From: JABDBK01 sp964453575
GTDB lineage: Bacteria > Pseudomonadota > Gammaproteobacteria > DSM-16500
Length of the DNA stretch: 12,492 nt
Assembly: GCA_964453575.1 (NCBI GenBank)
Contig: CAYVRW010000072.1
Coordinates: forward strand, 1 to 12,492
Direction: 5' to 3'
Made by a program: the position numbers and the translations under genes. The first letter of the stretch is position 1; each line of letters begins with the position of its first letter. The notes under the pieces were generated by a model. The model was given only the letters and a program-made list of their open reading frames with translations, searched no databases and had not been told where the DNA came from. Below are positions 1 through 6,695 of this stretch, piece by piece.

Positions 1-61
1 ATGATATATTGGCCATTTTTGTAGTAAAATGCAACTTCATAATTACATTTTGTAGCAGGCT

Positions 62-2440
62 ATGGAACATTTTTTTCGAATACTAAAAAGATTTTTTATT
101 ACTGGCGCTATTTTCTTTAGCATTATTTTTATCGGATTTCTTTATTACATTGAATTTCAACTACCCGATATCAATGCCTTAAACACGGTACAACTGCAAG
201 TCCCATTACAAGTTTTCACCCATGATGGCAAACTTATTGCTGAATACGGAGAAAAAAGACGTATTCCATTGCCTTTTGATCAAATTCCAAAGCAACTCAT
301 TGATGCAGTACTTGCCACCGAAGACCAACGTTATTTTCAACACCCAGGAATAGATATCCCAGGTTTAGCAAGAGCAGGTATTAAACTTGTCTTGACCGGC
401 AGAAAAGAACAAGGCGGCAGCACGATCACCATGCAAGTGGCCCGCAGTTTTTATTTAACAAGACATAAAACCTTTGGCCGAAAACTTCGTGAAATTTTAC
501 TTGCTCTAAAAATAGATCATCAACTGAGCAAACAAAAAATTATTGAACTGTACCTTAATAAAATATTTTTAGGTGCACGTGCATACGGTGTTGAAGCTGC
601 TGCGGAAGTGTATTATGGAAAACCACTGAACCAACTTAGCCTTGATCAATATGCGATGCTGGCCGGTTTACCTAAAGCTCCTTCAGCACTCAATCCCTTA
701 ACTAATCCCGATGCGGCAAAAAAACGCCGTGATCATGTGTTAGGCCGCATGTATGAATTAAGTCTTATTAATGAAGTCGACTATAAAAAAGCATTAGCTA
801 CTCCCTTAAATGCACATTATCATGACCTGCAAACTGAAGTTAAAGCACCTTACGTCGGTGAACTTGTTAGACGACAATTGCAAGAAATGTACGGTGACCA
901 AGTTTATACGGATGGTTTTAAAGTCTATACCAGCATTGATAGCCATATGCAACACAATGCAAATCTCGCCGTACGTAATAATTTGATTGCTTACGATCAG
1001 CGTCACGGCTATCGGGGGCCTGAGAAAAACCTAGGTACACCCAGTTTAGATCACATGCAAATCTGGGAACAAGAACTTGCCATGATCCCAGTCCTTAATG
1101 ACTTAGAACCTGCAGCAGTCATTGATATTATGCCTAAGAGCATTACCGTACTTCGTGCGAATGGCGCCTTGGTTAACATTCCATGGCAAGGATTGTCTTG
1201 GGCGCGCAAACAAATCAATGAAGATTATTTAGGCCGTATGCCGAGTAATGCTGAAGACATTGTTCGTCTGGGTGATGTGGTGCGTATCATGCAAACAGCT
1301 CAAGGCGGTTTACGTTTAGCACAAATTCCTGCGGCAGAAGCTGGCATTGTCGCCTTAAACCCCACCAATGGTGCCATTTTAGCGCTAGTGGGTGGTTTTG
1401 ATTATAATAGCAGTAAATTTAACCGTATCACTAATGCCAATCGTCAACCGGGTTCTAGCTTTAAACCTTTTGTGTATTCTGCAGCTTTAGAAAAAGGTTA
1501 TACCTTAGCTACCATTATCAATGACGCTCCCGTTGTCATTGAAAATCCAAATGACAACAGTTTATGGCGTCCGCAAAATGATACCCATAAATTTTACGGC
1601 CCTACTCGAATACGTGATGCGCTCACCCTTTCGCGTAACTTAGTTTCTATCCGTTTATTAGATTTAATTGGTATTTCATATACCATCAAATATGCAGAAC
1701 GTTTTGGTTTTGCCAAAAATCAATTGCCTGCTGGTTTATCACTTGCCTTAGGGACTGCACTTGTTACGCCACTACAAATGGCTTCGGCGTATGCTACCTT
1801 TGCAAACAGTGGTTTTAAAATCATACCTTTTGCGATTGAACAAATTCGTAACTCGCAAGATCAAATCATCTATGAAGCAAAGCCGCTGATGTCATGCCCT
1901 ACATGCGCCATTGATGAAGATCCCGCACAACAAAAAACGCATGCACCACGCGTTATTTCCGCACAAAATGCTTTCCTTATTACCTCTGCTCTGCATGATG
2001 CGCTACAACATGGTGCGCTAGCCCAAGCACGTACCTTGCAACGCAGGGATTTATCAGGAAAAACCGGTACCACACAAAATCAAGTGGATGCATGGTTTGC
2101 GGGTTATAGCACCGAATTAGTCGCCATTTCCTGGGTGGGTTACGACCAACAGCAACGGTCACTCCATGAATACGGCGCGCAAGCAGCGCTGCCTATGTGG
2201 ATTGAGTTCATGCAAGCTGCCTTAAAAGATCAACCTGAACGTCCCATGGATGAACCAGCCGGTATTGTCAGTGTGAAGATTGATCCTATGACTGGCAAAC
2301 GTACTGCTATAAACGACCCCGTGGCTAAATTTGAATATTTCATGACGCCTTATGTTCCAGATGAAGATCAGGCTGTGGTGTCGCAAGATAACACTGCGCC
2401 ACCAGCGGAAGGTGATTCAGCGGGTGGCGGGGTTTATTAA
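62..2440 (+). CDS. mrcA: Penicillin-binding protein 1a, bifunctional glycosyltransferase/transpeptidase
   Basis: Polymerises lipid II into glycan strands and cross-links their peptides at the outer face of the inner membrane. The 792-residue protein has a short basic N-terminus and one membrane segment (about 12-30). A GT51 domain follows, with TEDQRYFQHPGID (putative catalytic E87), GGSTITMQ (118-125), RKLREILLALK and the KIIELYLNKIFLG motif near 160-171. An OB-like insert lies around 317-420, as in gammaproteobacterial PBP1a. The transpeptidase domain shows SSFK (S465, K468), SRN (524-526) and KTGTT (667-671). The CPTC pair at 612-615 matches a Cys pair I recall in E. coli PBP1a. Length is slightly under the E. 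coli protein (850). All catalytic motifs are present, so it should be functional. The ribosome site is poor (AGG only two bases before ATG), but this ATG precedes the expected cytoplasmic and membrane segments. The stop is 8 bp from the convergent neighbour's stop. The last 12 codons recur at 3197-3232. Confidence 0.97.
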   Translation: MEHFFRILKRFFITGAIFFSIIFIGFLYYIEFQLPDINALNTVQLQVPLQVFTHDGKLIAEYGEKRRIPLPFDQIPKQLIDAVLATEDQRYFQHPGIDIPGLARAGIKLVLTGRKEQGGSTITMQVARSFYLTRHKTFGRKLREILLALKIDHQLSKQKIIELYLNKIFLGARAYGVEAAAEVYYGKPLNQLSLDQYAMLAGLPKAPSALNPLTNPDAAKKRRDHVLGRMYELSLINEVDYKKALATPLNAHYHDLQTEVKAPYVGELVRRQLQEMYGDQVYTDGFKVYTSIDSHMQHNANLAVRNNLIAYDQRHGYRGPEKNLGTPSLDHMQIWEQELAMIPVLNDLEPAAVIDIMPKSITVLRANGALVNIPWQGLSWARKQINEDYLGRMPSNAEDIVRLGDVVRIMQTAQGGLRLAQIPAAEAGIVALNPTNGAILALVGGFDYNSSKFNRITNANRQPGSSFKPFVYSAALEKGYTLATIINDAPVVIENPNDNSLWRPQNDTHKFYGPTRIRDALTLSRNLVSIRLLDLIGISYTIKYAERFGFAKNQLPAGLSLALGTALVTPLQMASAYATFANSGFKIIPFAIEQIRNSQDQIIYEAKPLMSCPTCAIDEDPAQQKTHAPRVISAQNAFLITSALHDALQHGALAQARTLQRRDLSGKTGTTQNQVDAWFAGYSTELVAISWVGYDQQQRSLHEYGAQAALPMWIEFMQAALKDQPERPMDEPAGIVSVKIDPMTGKRTAINDPVAKFEYFMTPYVPDEDQAVVSQDNTAPPAEGDSAGGGVY

Positions 2441-2448
2441 ACATAGGC

Positions 2449-2862
2449 TTATTTAATTAACGAAATTGCTTTGCTAGGAGGTATAGAAGGAGTTACAGCA
2501 ACAGCCCCATAGCCTTGGCCATTCATATATGAGCAATACCAAAAATCCCACATATCTTCGGGTCCTTCAAATAACCTTAAGCCCTTAACAGCTTCTAATG
2601 CTTGTGCACGAGCATCCTTTTCATCATTAGCATTTGGAATGTCCAACATAAACACCCAGTCATTATTTGTGTCAAAATTATTTGAGTTTATCCACGCTTC
2701 CCAACCATTTTCGCTATTTTTCTTTTGTTTAATGATATCAAAACTTGTAGCTTGTATGGTACTTACAGAAGGGCATTTTTCTGGTTTTGGGATCATAGCA
2801 TGAACAACGCTAGACATACCAAACAGGATGGTTAATATGGCAGTCATCTTTTTTAATTTCAT
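2449..2862 (-). CDS. Small secreted protein, paralogue A (DUF4949/Hbp-like family suspected)
   Basis: A 137-residue protein with a clear signal peptide: MKLKK, a hydrophobic stretch, then a VVHA cleavage-like site near residue 22. The mature part starts near PEKCPSVSTIQ and contains only two cysteines, C30 and C110, which could form a disulfide. It is paralogous to the gene at 6872-7300: both share MKLK at the start, EKCPSVS-IQ, NSNNFDTN/RSNNFDTN, A-A-ALEAVK/A-ASEAIK and a C-terminal TPSI segment. The start is well supported by AAAGGA seven bases before ATG, and this leader is conserved in the paralogue. From memory the architecture resembles a small Legionella secreted family (DUF4949, including the reported hemin-binding protein Hbp), but I could not search, so the function is unassigned. 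It is convergent with mrcA and has no partner on its strand. A perfect TTGACA lies upstream on its strand, but no good -10 is correctly spaced from it. Confidence 0.8.
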   Translation of the reverse strand: MKLKKMTAILTILFGMSSVVHAMIPKPEKCPSVSTIQATSFDIIKQKKNSENGWEAWINSNNFDTNNDWVFMLDIPNANDEKDARAQALEAVKGLRLFEGPEDMWDFWYCSYMNGQGYGAVAVTPSIPPSKAISLIK

Positions 2863-3087
2863 AAAATATTCCTTTATGCGAAAAATATCTGAGAAGTAAG
2901 TCTAAGCCAGCCTGTCAATTAAATCAATTATTGCCTGATGCCTGCAAAATCTTTCCTGAGCTGGTGAAGTCGAGTTTATTAATATTTTTGTTACGAGCAC
3001 GATATCATTTGTCTTGCCAATGTATTAAAGCTTGTCTCAATATCCCTGCATTATAACCATCTCATGGACATTATAAGGGGATATAAC
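2863..3087. other. Intergenic region without a recognisable gene
   Basis: AT-rich stretch between the secreted-protein gene on the minus strand and the operator region. It must carry the minus-strand promoter for 2449-2862, including TTGACA on that strand near 2914-2919, and the AAAGGA ribosome site at 2871-2876. I see no gene, tRNA or strong hairpin in the rest. Confidence 0.5.
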
Positions 3088-3158
3088 AGCCAATTCTTGG
3101 CTAAAATACAAGGTTAAAATAGCCAAGTTTTGGCAAAAATAAGGGGTAAAATTAAAAT
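3088..3158 (+). promoter_or_regulatory. Promoter overlapped by two palindromic operators (GCCAA-N3-TTGGC)
   Basis: Two palindromes, AGCCAATTCTTGGCT (3088-3102, perfect) and GCCAAGTTTTGGC (3122-3134), have centres 33 bp apart, close to three helical turns. The right half of the second supplies a -35 element TTGGCA (3130-3135). It is followed after exactly 17 bp by a -10 element TAAAAT (3153-3158). Each hexamer differs from the sigma-70 consensus at one base. A dimeric regulator binding these sites would block the promoter. This layout is common for autoregulated toxin-antitoxin or phage-type repressor operons, but no such gene follows. The promoter points at the ribosome site and ATG at 3181-3193. 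Confidence 0.6.
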
Positions 3159-3190
3159 ATACCATAATAATCAATATGATAAGGAAAGAG

Positions 3191-3232
3191 ATGTCCGCAG
3201 AAGGTGATTCAGCAAAGTATGAGGTTTATTAA
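3191..3232 (+). CDS. 13-codon ORF copying the C-terminus of PBP1a
   Basis: Reads MSAEGDSAKYEVY and stops at TAA (3230-3232). It sits behind AAGGA (3181-3185) with a five-base spacer to ATG, and behind the near-consensus promoter at 3130-3158, so all signals for expression are present. Residues 3-13 correspond in frame to the last residues of PBP1a (AEGDSAGGGVY), including the stop. Two readings are possible: a real micropeptide or leader, or the accidental fusion of the 5' end of a lost operator-controlled gene to a displaced copy of the mrcA 3' end. I favour the second, because the homology begins right after the ATG TCC. Confidence 0.3.
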   Translation: MSAEGDSAKYEVY

Positions 3233-3235
3233 ACA
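3197..3235 (+). repeat. Partial duplicate of the mrcA 3' end (other copy 2405-2443)
   Basis: The 39 bases align without gaps to 2405-2443 with 30 identities. Both outer parts are nearly perfect (GAAGGTGATTCAGC and GTTTATTAAACA) and the mismatches are concentrated in the middle, where one copy encodes GGG and the other KYE. Reading frame and stop codon are preserved. The two copies bracket the secreted-protein gene at 2449-2862, as expected if that segment entered at the 3' end of mrcA and left or restored a gene tail. It could also be a trace of a replaced allele. Confidence 0.7.
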
Positions 3236-3275
3236 CATCACATCCATGAATTCTTCAAAATACAAAACAAATGAA

Positions 3276-3303
3276 TTCACCTCAGCATAGCTTTTGGTAT
3301 AAA
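3276..3303 (+). promoter_or_regulatory. Candidate promoter of the 73-residue gene
   Basis: TTCACC (3276-3281) and TATAAA (3298-3303) are separated by 16 bp, 30 bases before the ATG at 3333. The -35 matches TTGACA at four of six bases and the -10 is good. This is sequence inspection only. Confidence 0.4.
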
Positions 3304-3332
3304 ATTAAAAGCAGCAACAAACAGAGGCACTC

Positions 3333-3554
3333 ATGACAAAATTAGATAAAATAAGTAAGCTATTAGAAGGTTTTAGCTCAGTTATTTGTTTGTATCCCAA
3401 AGAAAGCGAACGCAAACTAACAGTCCCAACCGTTTCTATTAATTCAGCGTTGAACAATGATTGGCGAAAAATTGGTAATGATATGTGGTATAGCTTCCAC
3501 ACAATAGAATCACAGGAACCAGAAATAAAACATCGCAATTCTAACGTATATTAG
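3333..3554 (+). CDS. Unrecognised small protein, C-terminus probably replaced
   Basis: A 73-residue soluble protein (MTKLDKISKLLEGF...) without signal peptide or membrane segment. It begins with an amphipathic lysine/leucine-rich helix-like stretch and has a DWRKIGNDMWYSF segment in the middle. I do not recognise a family. Translation signals are convincing: AGAGG (3323-3327), a five-base spacer, and a reasonable promoter upstream. The final residues SNVY and the stop lie inside the 503-bp duplicated segment that begins at 3537, so the original end of this gene was probably cut off when that segment arrived. The product is therefore likely truncated. Codon use looks similar to its AT-rich neighbours. 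Confidence 0.5.
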   Translation: MTKLDKISKLLEGFSSVICLYPKESERKLTVPTVSINSALNNDWRKIGNDMWYSFHTIESQEPEIKHRNSNVY

Positions 3555-4039
3555 CCCAACTTTCAATGTCGTCATTTGCCTTTTTTTCGCAATAACAAAT
3601 CACATTACATCTTTAATCCAACCGAAACTTGTTTTTCATATGCTGTTTTTAACTTTACTAGAATTTTATTCATATTTTCTAACGAGGGAAGTTTGACTTC
3701 ATTTCCATAAGGATCATATGCCTCTAATACTATACGTTTATCATGTTTTTTATCTTTAGTTGCACTTGTATTTGTATCTATTGATTCAATAATTCTTTCA
3801 GCTAATTCTATCGCATTAACATGATTATAATTTTCTAATAATAAAGCGTTTTGTTGAATTAAAAAATCAACCACATCTACTCGACCATATCTCACTGCTA
3901 TGTGCAACGCTGTTCCATTATTATAATTACATTGTTTGTTGATATCGGCACCTTTTGATAATAAATATTTCATAAATTCAATATTACCTTGTGATGCTGC
4001 AACCACAAGAGGCACTCGAATAAAACGATTATAATCGAC
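3537..4039. repeat. 503-bp segmental duplication, copy A
   Basis: Aligns without gaps to 5813-6315. I counted about 28 mismatches by eye, roughly 94 percent identity. It includes an identical non-coding stretch after the ankyrin gene and the last two thirds of that gene. The left edge (AATTCTAACGT) lies inside the small gene 3333-3554. The right edge (ATAATCGAC) cuts into the ankyrin reading frame. Confidence 0.93.
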
Positions 4040-4048
4040 CGCTTGCAA
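3605..4048 (-). pseudogene. 5'-truncated ankyrin-repeat gene, duplicate of the one at 5881-6675
   Basis: Corresponds to residues 121-264 of the ankyrin protein at 5881-6675. Two complete ankyrin repeats remain (VPLVVAASQGNIEFMKYLL and TALHIAVRYGRVDVVDFLI), followed by the lysine-rich linker and the coiled C-terminal helix ending GLKM. Everything upstream of VDYNRF is missing. The open frame begins only a few codons earlier, after a TGA. Its first possible start is a TTG at 4048-4046 with no ribosome site. An 18-codon ORF (MSFFVDEV..., 4155-4099) just upstream may be the 5' end of another ankyrin-type gene into which this fragment was spliced, now out of frame. No internal stops or frameshifts have accumulated in the duplicated part, so the event may be recent or the fragment may still be translated. 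Confidence 0.75.
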
Positions 4049-4185
4049 CGCTCGAAATGGTTTTTTTCATGAACGATAATATAAATATAGATCGAGAATT
4101 AATCAATGATAGCATCATCAACCGACTTTAAAACTTCATCTACAAAAAAAGACATTTTTGTATGGTTATTTATTGCGTAAAGGCT

Positions 4186-4209
4186 TATAATCTTACTATG
4201 ATCTTACTA
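4186..4209 (+). promoter_or_regulatory. vapBC promoter with direct-repeat operator candidate
   Basis: A perfect -10 TATAAT (4186-4191) has no strong -35. Immediately downstream the nonamer ATCTTACTA occurs twice (4190-4198 and 4201-4209), 11 bp apart, one helical turn, next to the expected transcription start. Antitoxin-toxin complexes usually repress their own operon from such a place, so this is a candidate VapB/VapC operator. A ribosome site AAGGA (4215-4219) follows, six bases before ATG. Confidence 0.5.
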
Positions 4210-4225
4210 AAAGCAAGGATTTTTC

Positions 4226-4477
4226 ATGGAAACAACCCATTTATCAAGTAAAGGCCAGATTATTATTCCCCAGAGCATCAGAAAAGCTCACAAATGGCAG
4301 CCTGGTCTCGAGTTTAATGTCATTGATACTGAACAAGGTGTTTTGTTAACACCACGGTTACCGTTTAAATCCACTTCTGTAGAAGAGGTTCTTGGTTGTG
4401 TCAAATATACTGGAGCAAAAAAATCGCTTAAAGACATGGAAGAAGGAATAGCTAAAGGAGCAAAAATACAAAAATGA
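4226..4477 (+). CDS. vapB: VapB-type antitoxin, AbrB/MazE fold
   Basis: An 83-residue protein. Residues 4-45 form a SpoVT-AbrB swapped-hairpin DNA-binding domain with the typical LSSKGQIIIPQSIRKAHKWQ, G-EF-V and GVLLTP pattern. The C-terminal half (about 50-83, with SVEEVLGCVKYTG and a charged helix) is the expected toxin-neutralising tail. It should bind and inhibit the PIN-domain toxin encoded immediately downstream and autoregulate the operon. AAGGA six bases before ATG supports the start. Its TGA overlaps the toxin ATG (ATGA), so the pair is translationally coupled. Confidence 0.9.
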   Translation: METTHLSSKGQIIIPQSIRKAHKWQPGLEFNVIDTEQGVLLTPRLPFKSTSVEEVLGCVKYTGAKKSLKDMEEGIAKGAKIQK

Positions 4478-4866
4478 TTGGCATAGATACTAACATACTA
4501 GTCAGATTTTTCACGAATGATGATAAAGCACAGGCGCAATATGCCGCAAAGTTAATCGAGAATAATGTGATATTTATTTCTAAAACTGTTTTATTAGAAA
4601 CAGAATGGGTATTACGTTACAGTTATGAACTTAGTCCTGCGGTTATCTATAAAGCATTTGAAAATTTATTGGGATTACCTCGCATTACGGTGGAAGATCC
4701 CGCATGTATCATCAAAGCTATGCAGTGGTTTAATCATGGCTTAGATTTTGCAGATGCTATACACCTTGCCTCATCAAACCAAGTAACAAACAAATTTGCA
4801 ACTTTAGACAAGATTTTTATAAAAAAAGCCAAACAAATTCACATCGATTTAATCACTAAAGAATGA
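4474..4866 (+). CDS. vapC: VapC-type PIN-domain ribonuclease toxin
   Basis: A 130-residue PIN domain of normal length. It begins MIGIDTNILVRFFTNDD with the first metal-binding acid D5. A second acid sits in LLETEWVLR (E42 or E44), the third in GLDFADAIHLA (D91/D94), and the fourth is D112 in the TLDKIF segment. These four acids bind the Mg or Mn needed for RNA cleavage. Known VapC toxins mostly cut tRNA or rRNA, but the target here cannot be read from the sequence. It is co-translated with the antitoxin through a 4-bp ATGA overlap. No key residue is missing, so this is the only toxin-antitoxin pair in the window that looks intact. Confidence 0.92.
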   Translation: MIGIDTNILVRFFTNDDKAQAQYAAKLIENNVIFISKTVLLETEWVLRYSYELSPAVIYKAFENLLGLPRITVEDPACIIKAMQWFNHGLDFADAIHLASSNQVTNKFATLDKIFIKKAKQIHIDLITKE

Positions 4867-4933
4867 AATGGAAGAAGATCGGTGTCCCGTAAAACACTTT
4901 TTATTTGTCCGGATCACTGAATTTTCGCTATTC

Positions 4934-5761
4934 TTAGCATCTGCAGATTGATTTTTTATTACCCTTAAGATCATTTGATGCTTCGATGTCTTCTTCATTT
5001 AACCGAATATCGATCCCTGCTGCTTTAAAAAAATTACTTCTTGGATATGGTAATAGCACGTCATATTCGGTAATGATATTTAGGAGCGGAGGGATTAAAA
5101 CTTTTGTCGCTTCATCAATTCGATCAAAGCATCTTTTTTGATAGATGCTGGTTAGTTTTTTTAATTTATCCAAATAAATTTTAGTTGTATTATACAAATC
5201 TATGTCAGATGGTTTTGGATGTTTATCCATTTTTAATTGAGTGTCTAATTGTTTGCAAAGATAATGAAATAATATCAATATAGCAGGATCACGTTGATCT
5301 CGCTGTTTAAGAGACTCAATTAATTTTGGAGGATCCCGAAAAAGGGCTCCATGATCTAACAATAAAATCGCCATAGGGATATTAAAGCTTTTAATTGCAA
5401 TATCTAGCGCGGTATTTCCATCATGATTTTGCAGTTCCAGCTTTGCTTTGGCATTCACAATCAGTTCATGAACCATTCCTTGAAAATCACATTCAACAGC
5501 AAGCATAAGCGCGGTGCGACCCGACAAATCTTGAATATCGGGATTTGTTTTGCCATTCACAGTCAGTTCGTGAACCATTTCCCTATTGTCAAAGAATGCG
5601 GCAACCATGAGCGCGGTGCGACCATATTCATCTTTGCGATTCGCAATGTCTGGGATTGCTTTGATAATCAATTTTATTGCTAATAATTGTTGTTCAGATA
5701 ATGGTTCAAAACTTCGAGCAGCATCAAATATTACTTGTATCATTTCATCTTCTGATTTCAT
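4934..5761 (-). CDS. Ankyrin-repeat protein with C-terminal F-box-like segment and CRC tail
   Basis: A 275-residue protein with no signal peptide. Three ankyrin repeats are clear: DEYGRTALMVAAFFDNREMV (44-76), DLSGRTALMLAVECDFQGMV (78-110) and HDGNTALDIAIKSFNIPMAI (113-140). A charged helical region (about 145-215) follows. A hydrophobic segment VLIPPLLNIITEYDVLLP (221-238) resembles, loosely, the first helices of an F-box or PRANC motif. The last residues are lysine-rich and end KKSICRC. Ankyrin proteins in intracellular gammaproteobacteria are often secreted effectors, so a role inside a host cell is a reasonable inference but is not shown here. The start ATG is preceded by only a weak GAAGA site, and a second ATG at codon 7 is an alternative. 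It lies alone on its strand, convergent with vapBC. Confidence 0.8.
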   Translation of the reverse strand: MKSEDEMIQVIFDAARSFEPLSEQQLLAIKLIIKAIPDIANRKDEYGRTALMVAAFFDNREMVHELTVNGKTNPDIQDLSGRTALMLAVECDFQGMVHELIVNAKAKLELQNHDGNTALDIAIKSFNIPMAILLLDHGALFRDPPKLIESLKQRDQRDPAILILFHYLCKQLDTQLKMDKHPKPSDIDLYNTTKIYLDKLKKLTSIYQKRCFDRIDEATKVLIPPLLNIITEYDVLLPYPRSNFFKAAGIDIRLNEEDIEASNDLKGNKKSICRC

Positions 5762-5812
5762 TAGAGTTCTTCACTTATATTTATAAAATAGTTATGTTAT
5801 TGTTTGAGGAAA

Positions 5813-6315
5813 AATTCTAACGTCTATTAGCCCAACTTTCAATGTCGTCATTTGCCTTTTTTTCGCAATAACGTATCACATTACATCTTTAATCCAACCG
5901 AAGCTTGTTTTTCATACGCCGTTTTTAACTTTTCTAGAATTATATTCATATTTTCTAACGACGGAAGTTTGACTTGATTTCCATAAGGATCATATTGCTC
6001 TAATACTATACGTTTATCATGTTTTTTATCTTTAGTTTCACTCGTATTTGTATCTATTGATTCAATAATTCTTTCAGCTAATTCTATTGCAGTGACATGA
6101 TTATAATTTTCTAATAATAAAGCGTTTTGTTGAATTAAAAAATCAACCACATCTGCTTGGCCATATCTCACCGCTATATGCAATGCTGTTCCATTATTAT
6201 AATTACATTGTTTGTTGATATCAGCACCCTTCGATAATAAATATTTCATAAATTCAATATTACCTTGTGATGCTGCAACAACAAGAGGCACTTGAATAAA
6301 ACGATTATAATCGAC
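5813..6315. repeat. 503-bp segmental duplication, copy B (parental copy)
   Basis: Partner of 3537-4039, with about 28 mismatches and no gaps. This copy contains the intact ankyrin gene with its own ribosome site, so it is probably the source and 3537-4039 the derivative. Confidence 0.9.
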
Positions 6316-6675
6316 ATGCGCATCTTGTTTTTCAATCAACCACCTTGCCAAGTTAAAATCATTACGAAAAGCCGCAATACCTAGCAATGTCCAATTGCCA
6401 CGACCTTCTCGATTTACAGCTAAACCTTTGAGAATTCCAAAAAAATCATCCCACATCAGTGAAGGGCGATAATTATTACGATTGATATAGTATTTTTTAG
6501 ATGTTTCTTCATACAAAACTTCATCAGTTGCTTCTTTGAATGTTTTTTCAATGTGTTCAATACTGCATCCTTCGAACGCCTCAAGTATTAATGGATTCAT
6601 TTTTAAATAATGAGTGGGTTTTGGTGCAGTAGCCCAGAAATACAGAGATATAAGTGGAGAAGCTATCCGTAACAT
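5881..6675 (-). CDS. Ankyrin-repeat protein, full-length parent of the truncated copy
   Basis: A 264-residue protein with a short hydrophobic N-terminus (about 1-17, MLRIASPLISLYFW) that could be a weak membrane or export signal. A helical domain (28-90) comes next. The ankyrin repeats are GNWTLLGIAAFRNDFNLARWLI (93-115), VPLVVAASQGNIEFMKYLL (129-147), TALHIAVRYGQADVVDFLI (163-181) and a partial one at 194-205. A lysine-rich linker and a helical C-terminus ending GLKM complete it. The start is chosen because AAGGA lies eight bases before this ATG, whereas the ATG at codon 26 has no ribosome site. The gene lies just downstream of, and on the same strand as, the truncated antitoxin at 6696-6869, so the two may be co-transcribed. 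Molecular partner unknown; a host-directed role is inferred only from the ankyrin repeats. Confidence 0.82.
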   Translation of the reverse strand: MLRIASPLISLYFWATAPKPTHYLKMNPLILEAFEGCSIEHIEKTFKEATDEVLYEETSKKYYINRNNYRPSLMWDDFFGILKGLAVNREGRGNWTLLGIAAFRNDFNLARWLIEKQDAHVDYNRFIQVPLVVAASQGNIEFMKYLLSKGADINKQCNYNNGTALHIAVRYGQADVVDFLIQQNALLLENYNHVTAIELAERIIESIDTNTSETKDKKHDKRIVLEQYDPYGNQVKLPSLENMNIILEKLKTAYEKQASVGLKM

Positions 6676-6695
6676 ATTGAATATCCTTATATTGT

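Noticed and set aside
1..61. Promoter of mrcA
   Set aside because: A TAAAAT at 25-30 is present but no -35 fits the spacing; too little upstream sequence is available.
2441..2448. Terminator between the convergent mrcA and secreted-protein genes
   Set aside because: Only 8 bp separate the two stops and no hairpin is visible.
3247..3291. 14-codon plus-strand ORF (MNSSKYKTNEFTSA)
   Set aside because: No ribosome site before its ATG; it lies in the promoter region of the next gene.
3305..3538. Minus-strand frame opposite the 73-residue gene
   Set aside because: The plus-strand frame has a good promoter and ribosome site; the opposite one has neither.
5423..5786. Plus-strand frames opposite the ankyrin gene
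   Set aside because: Antisense of ankyrin repeats; low-complexity translations without motifs.
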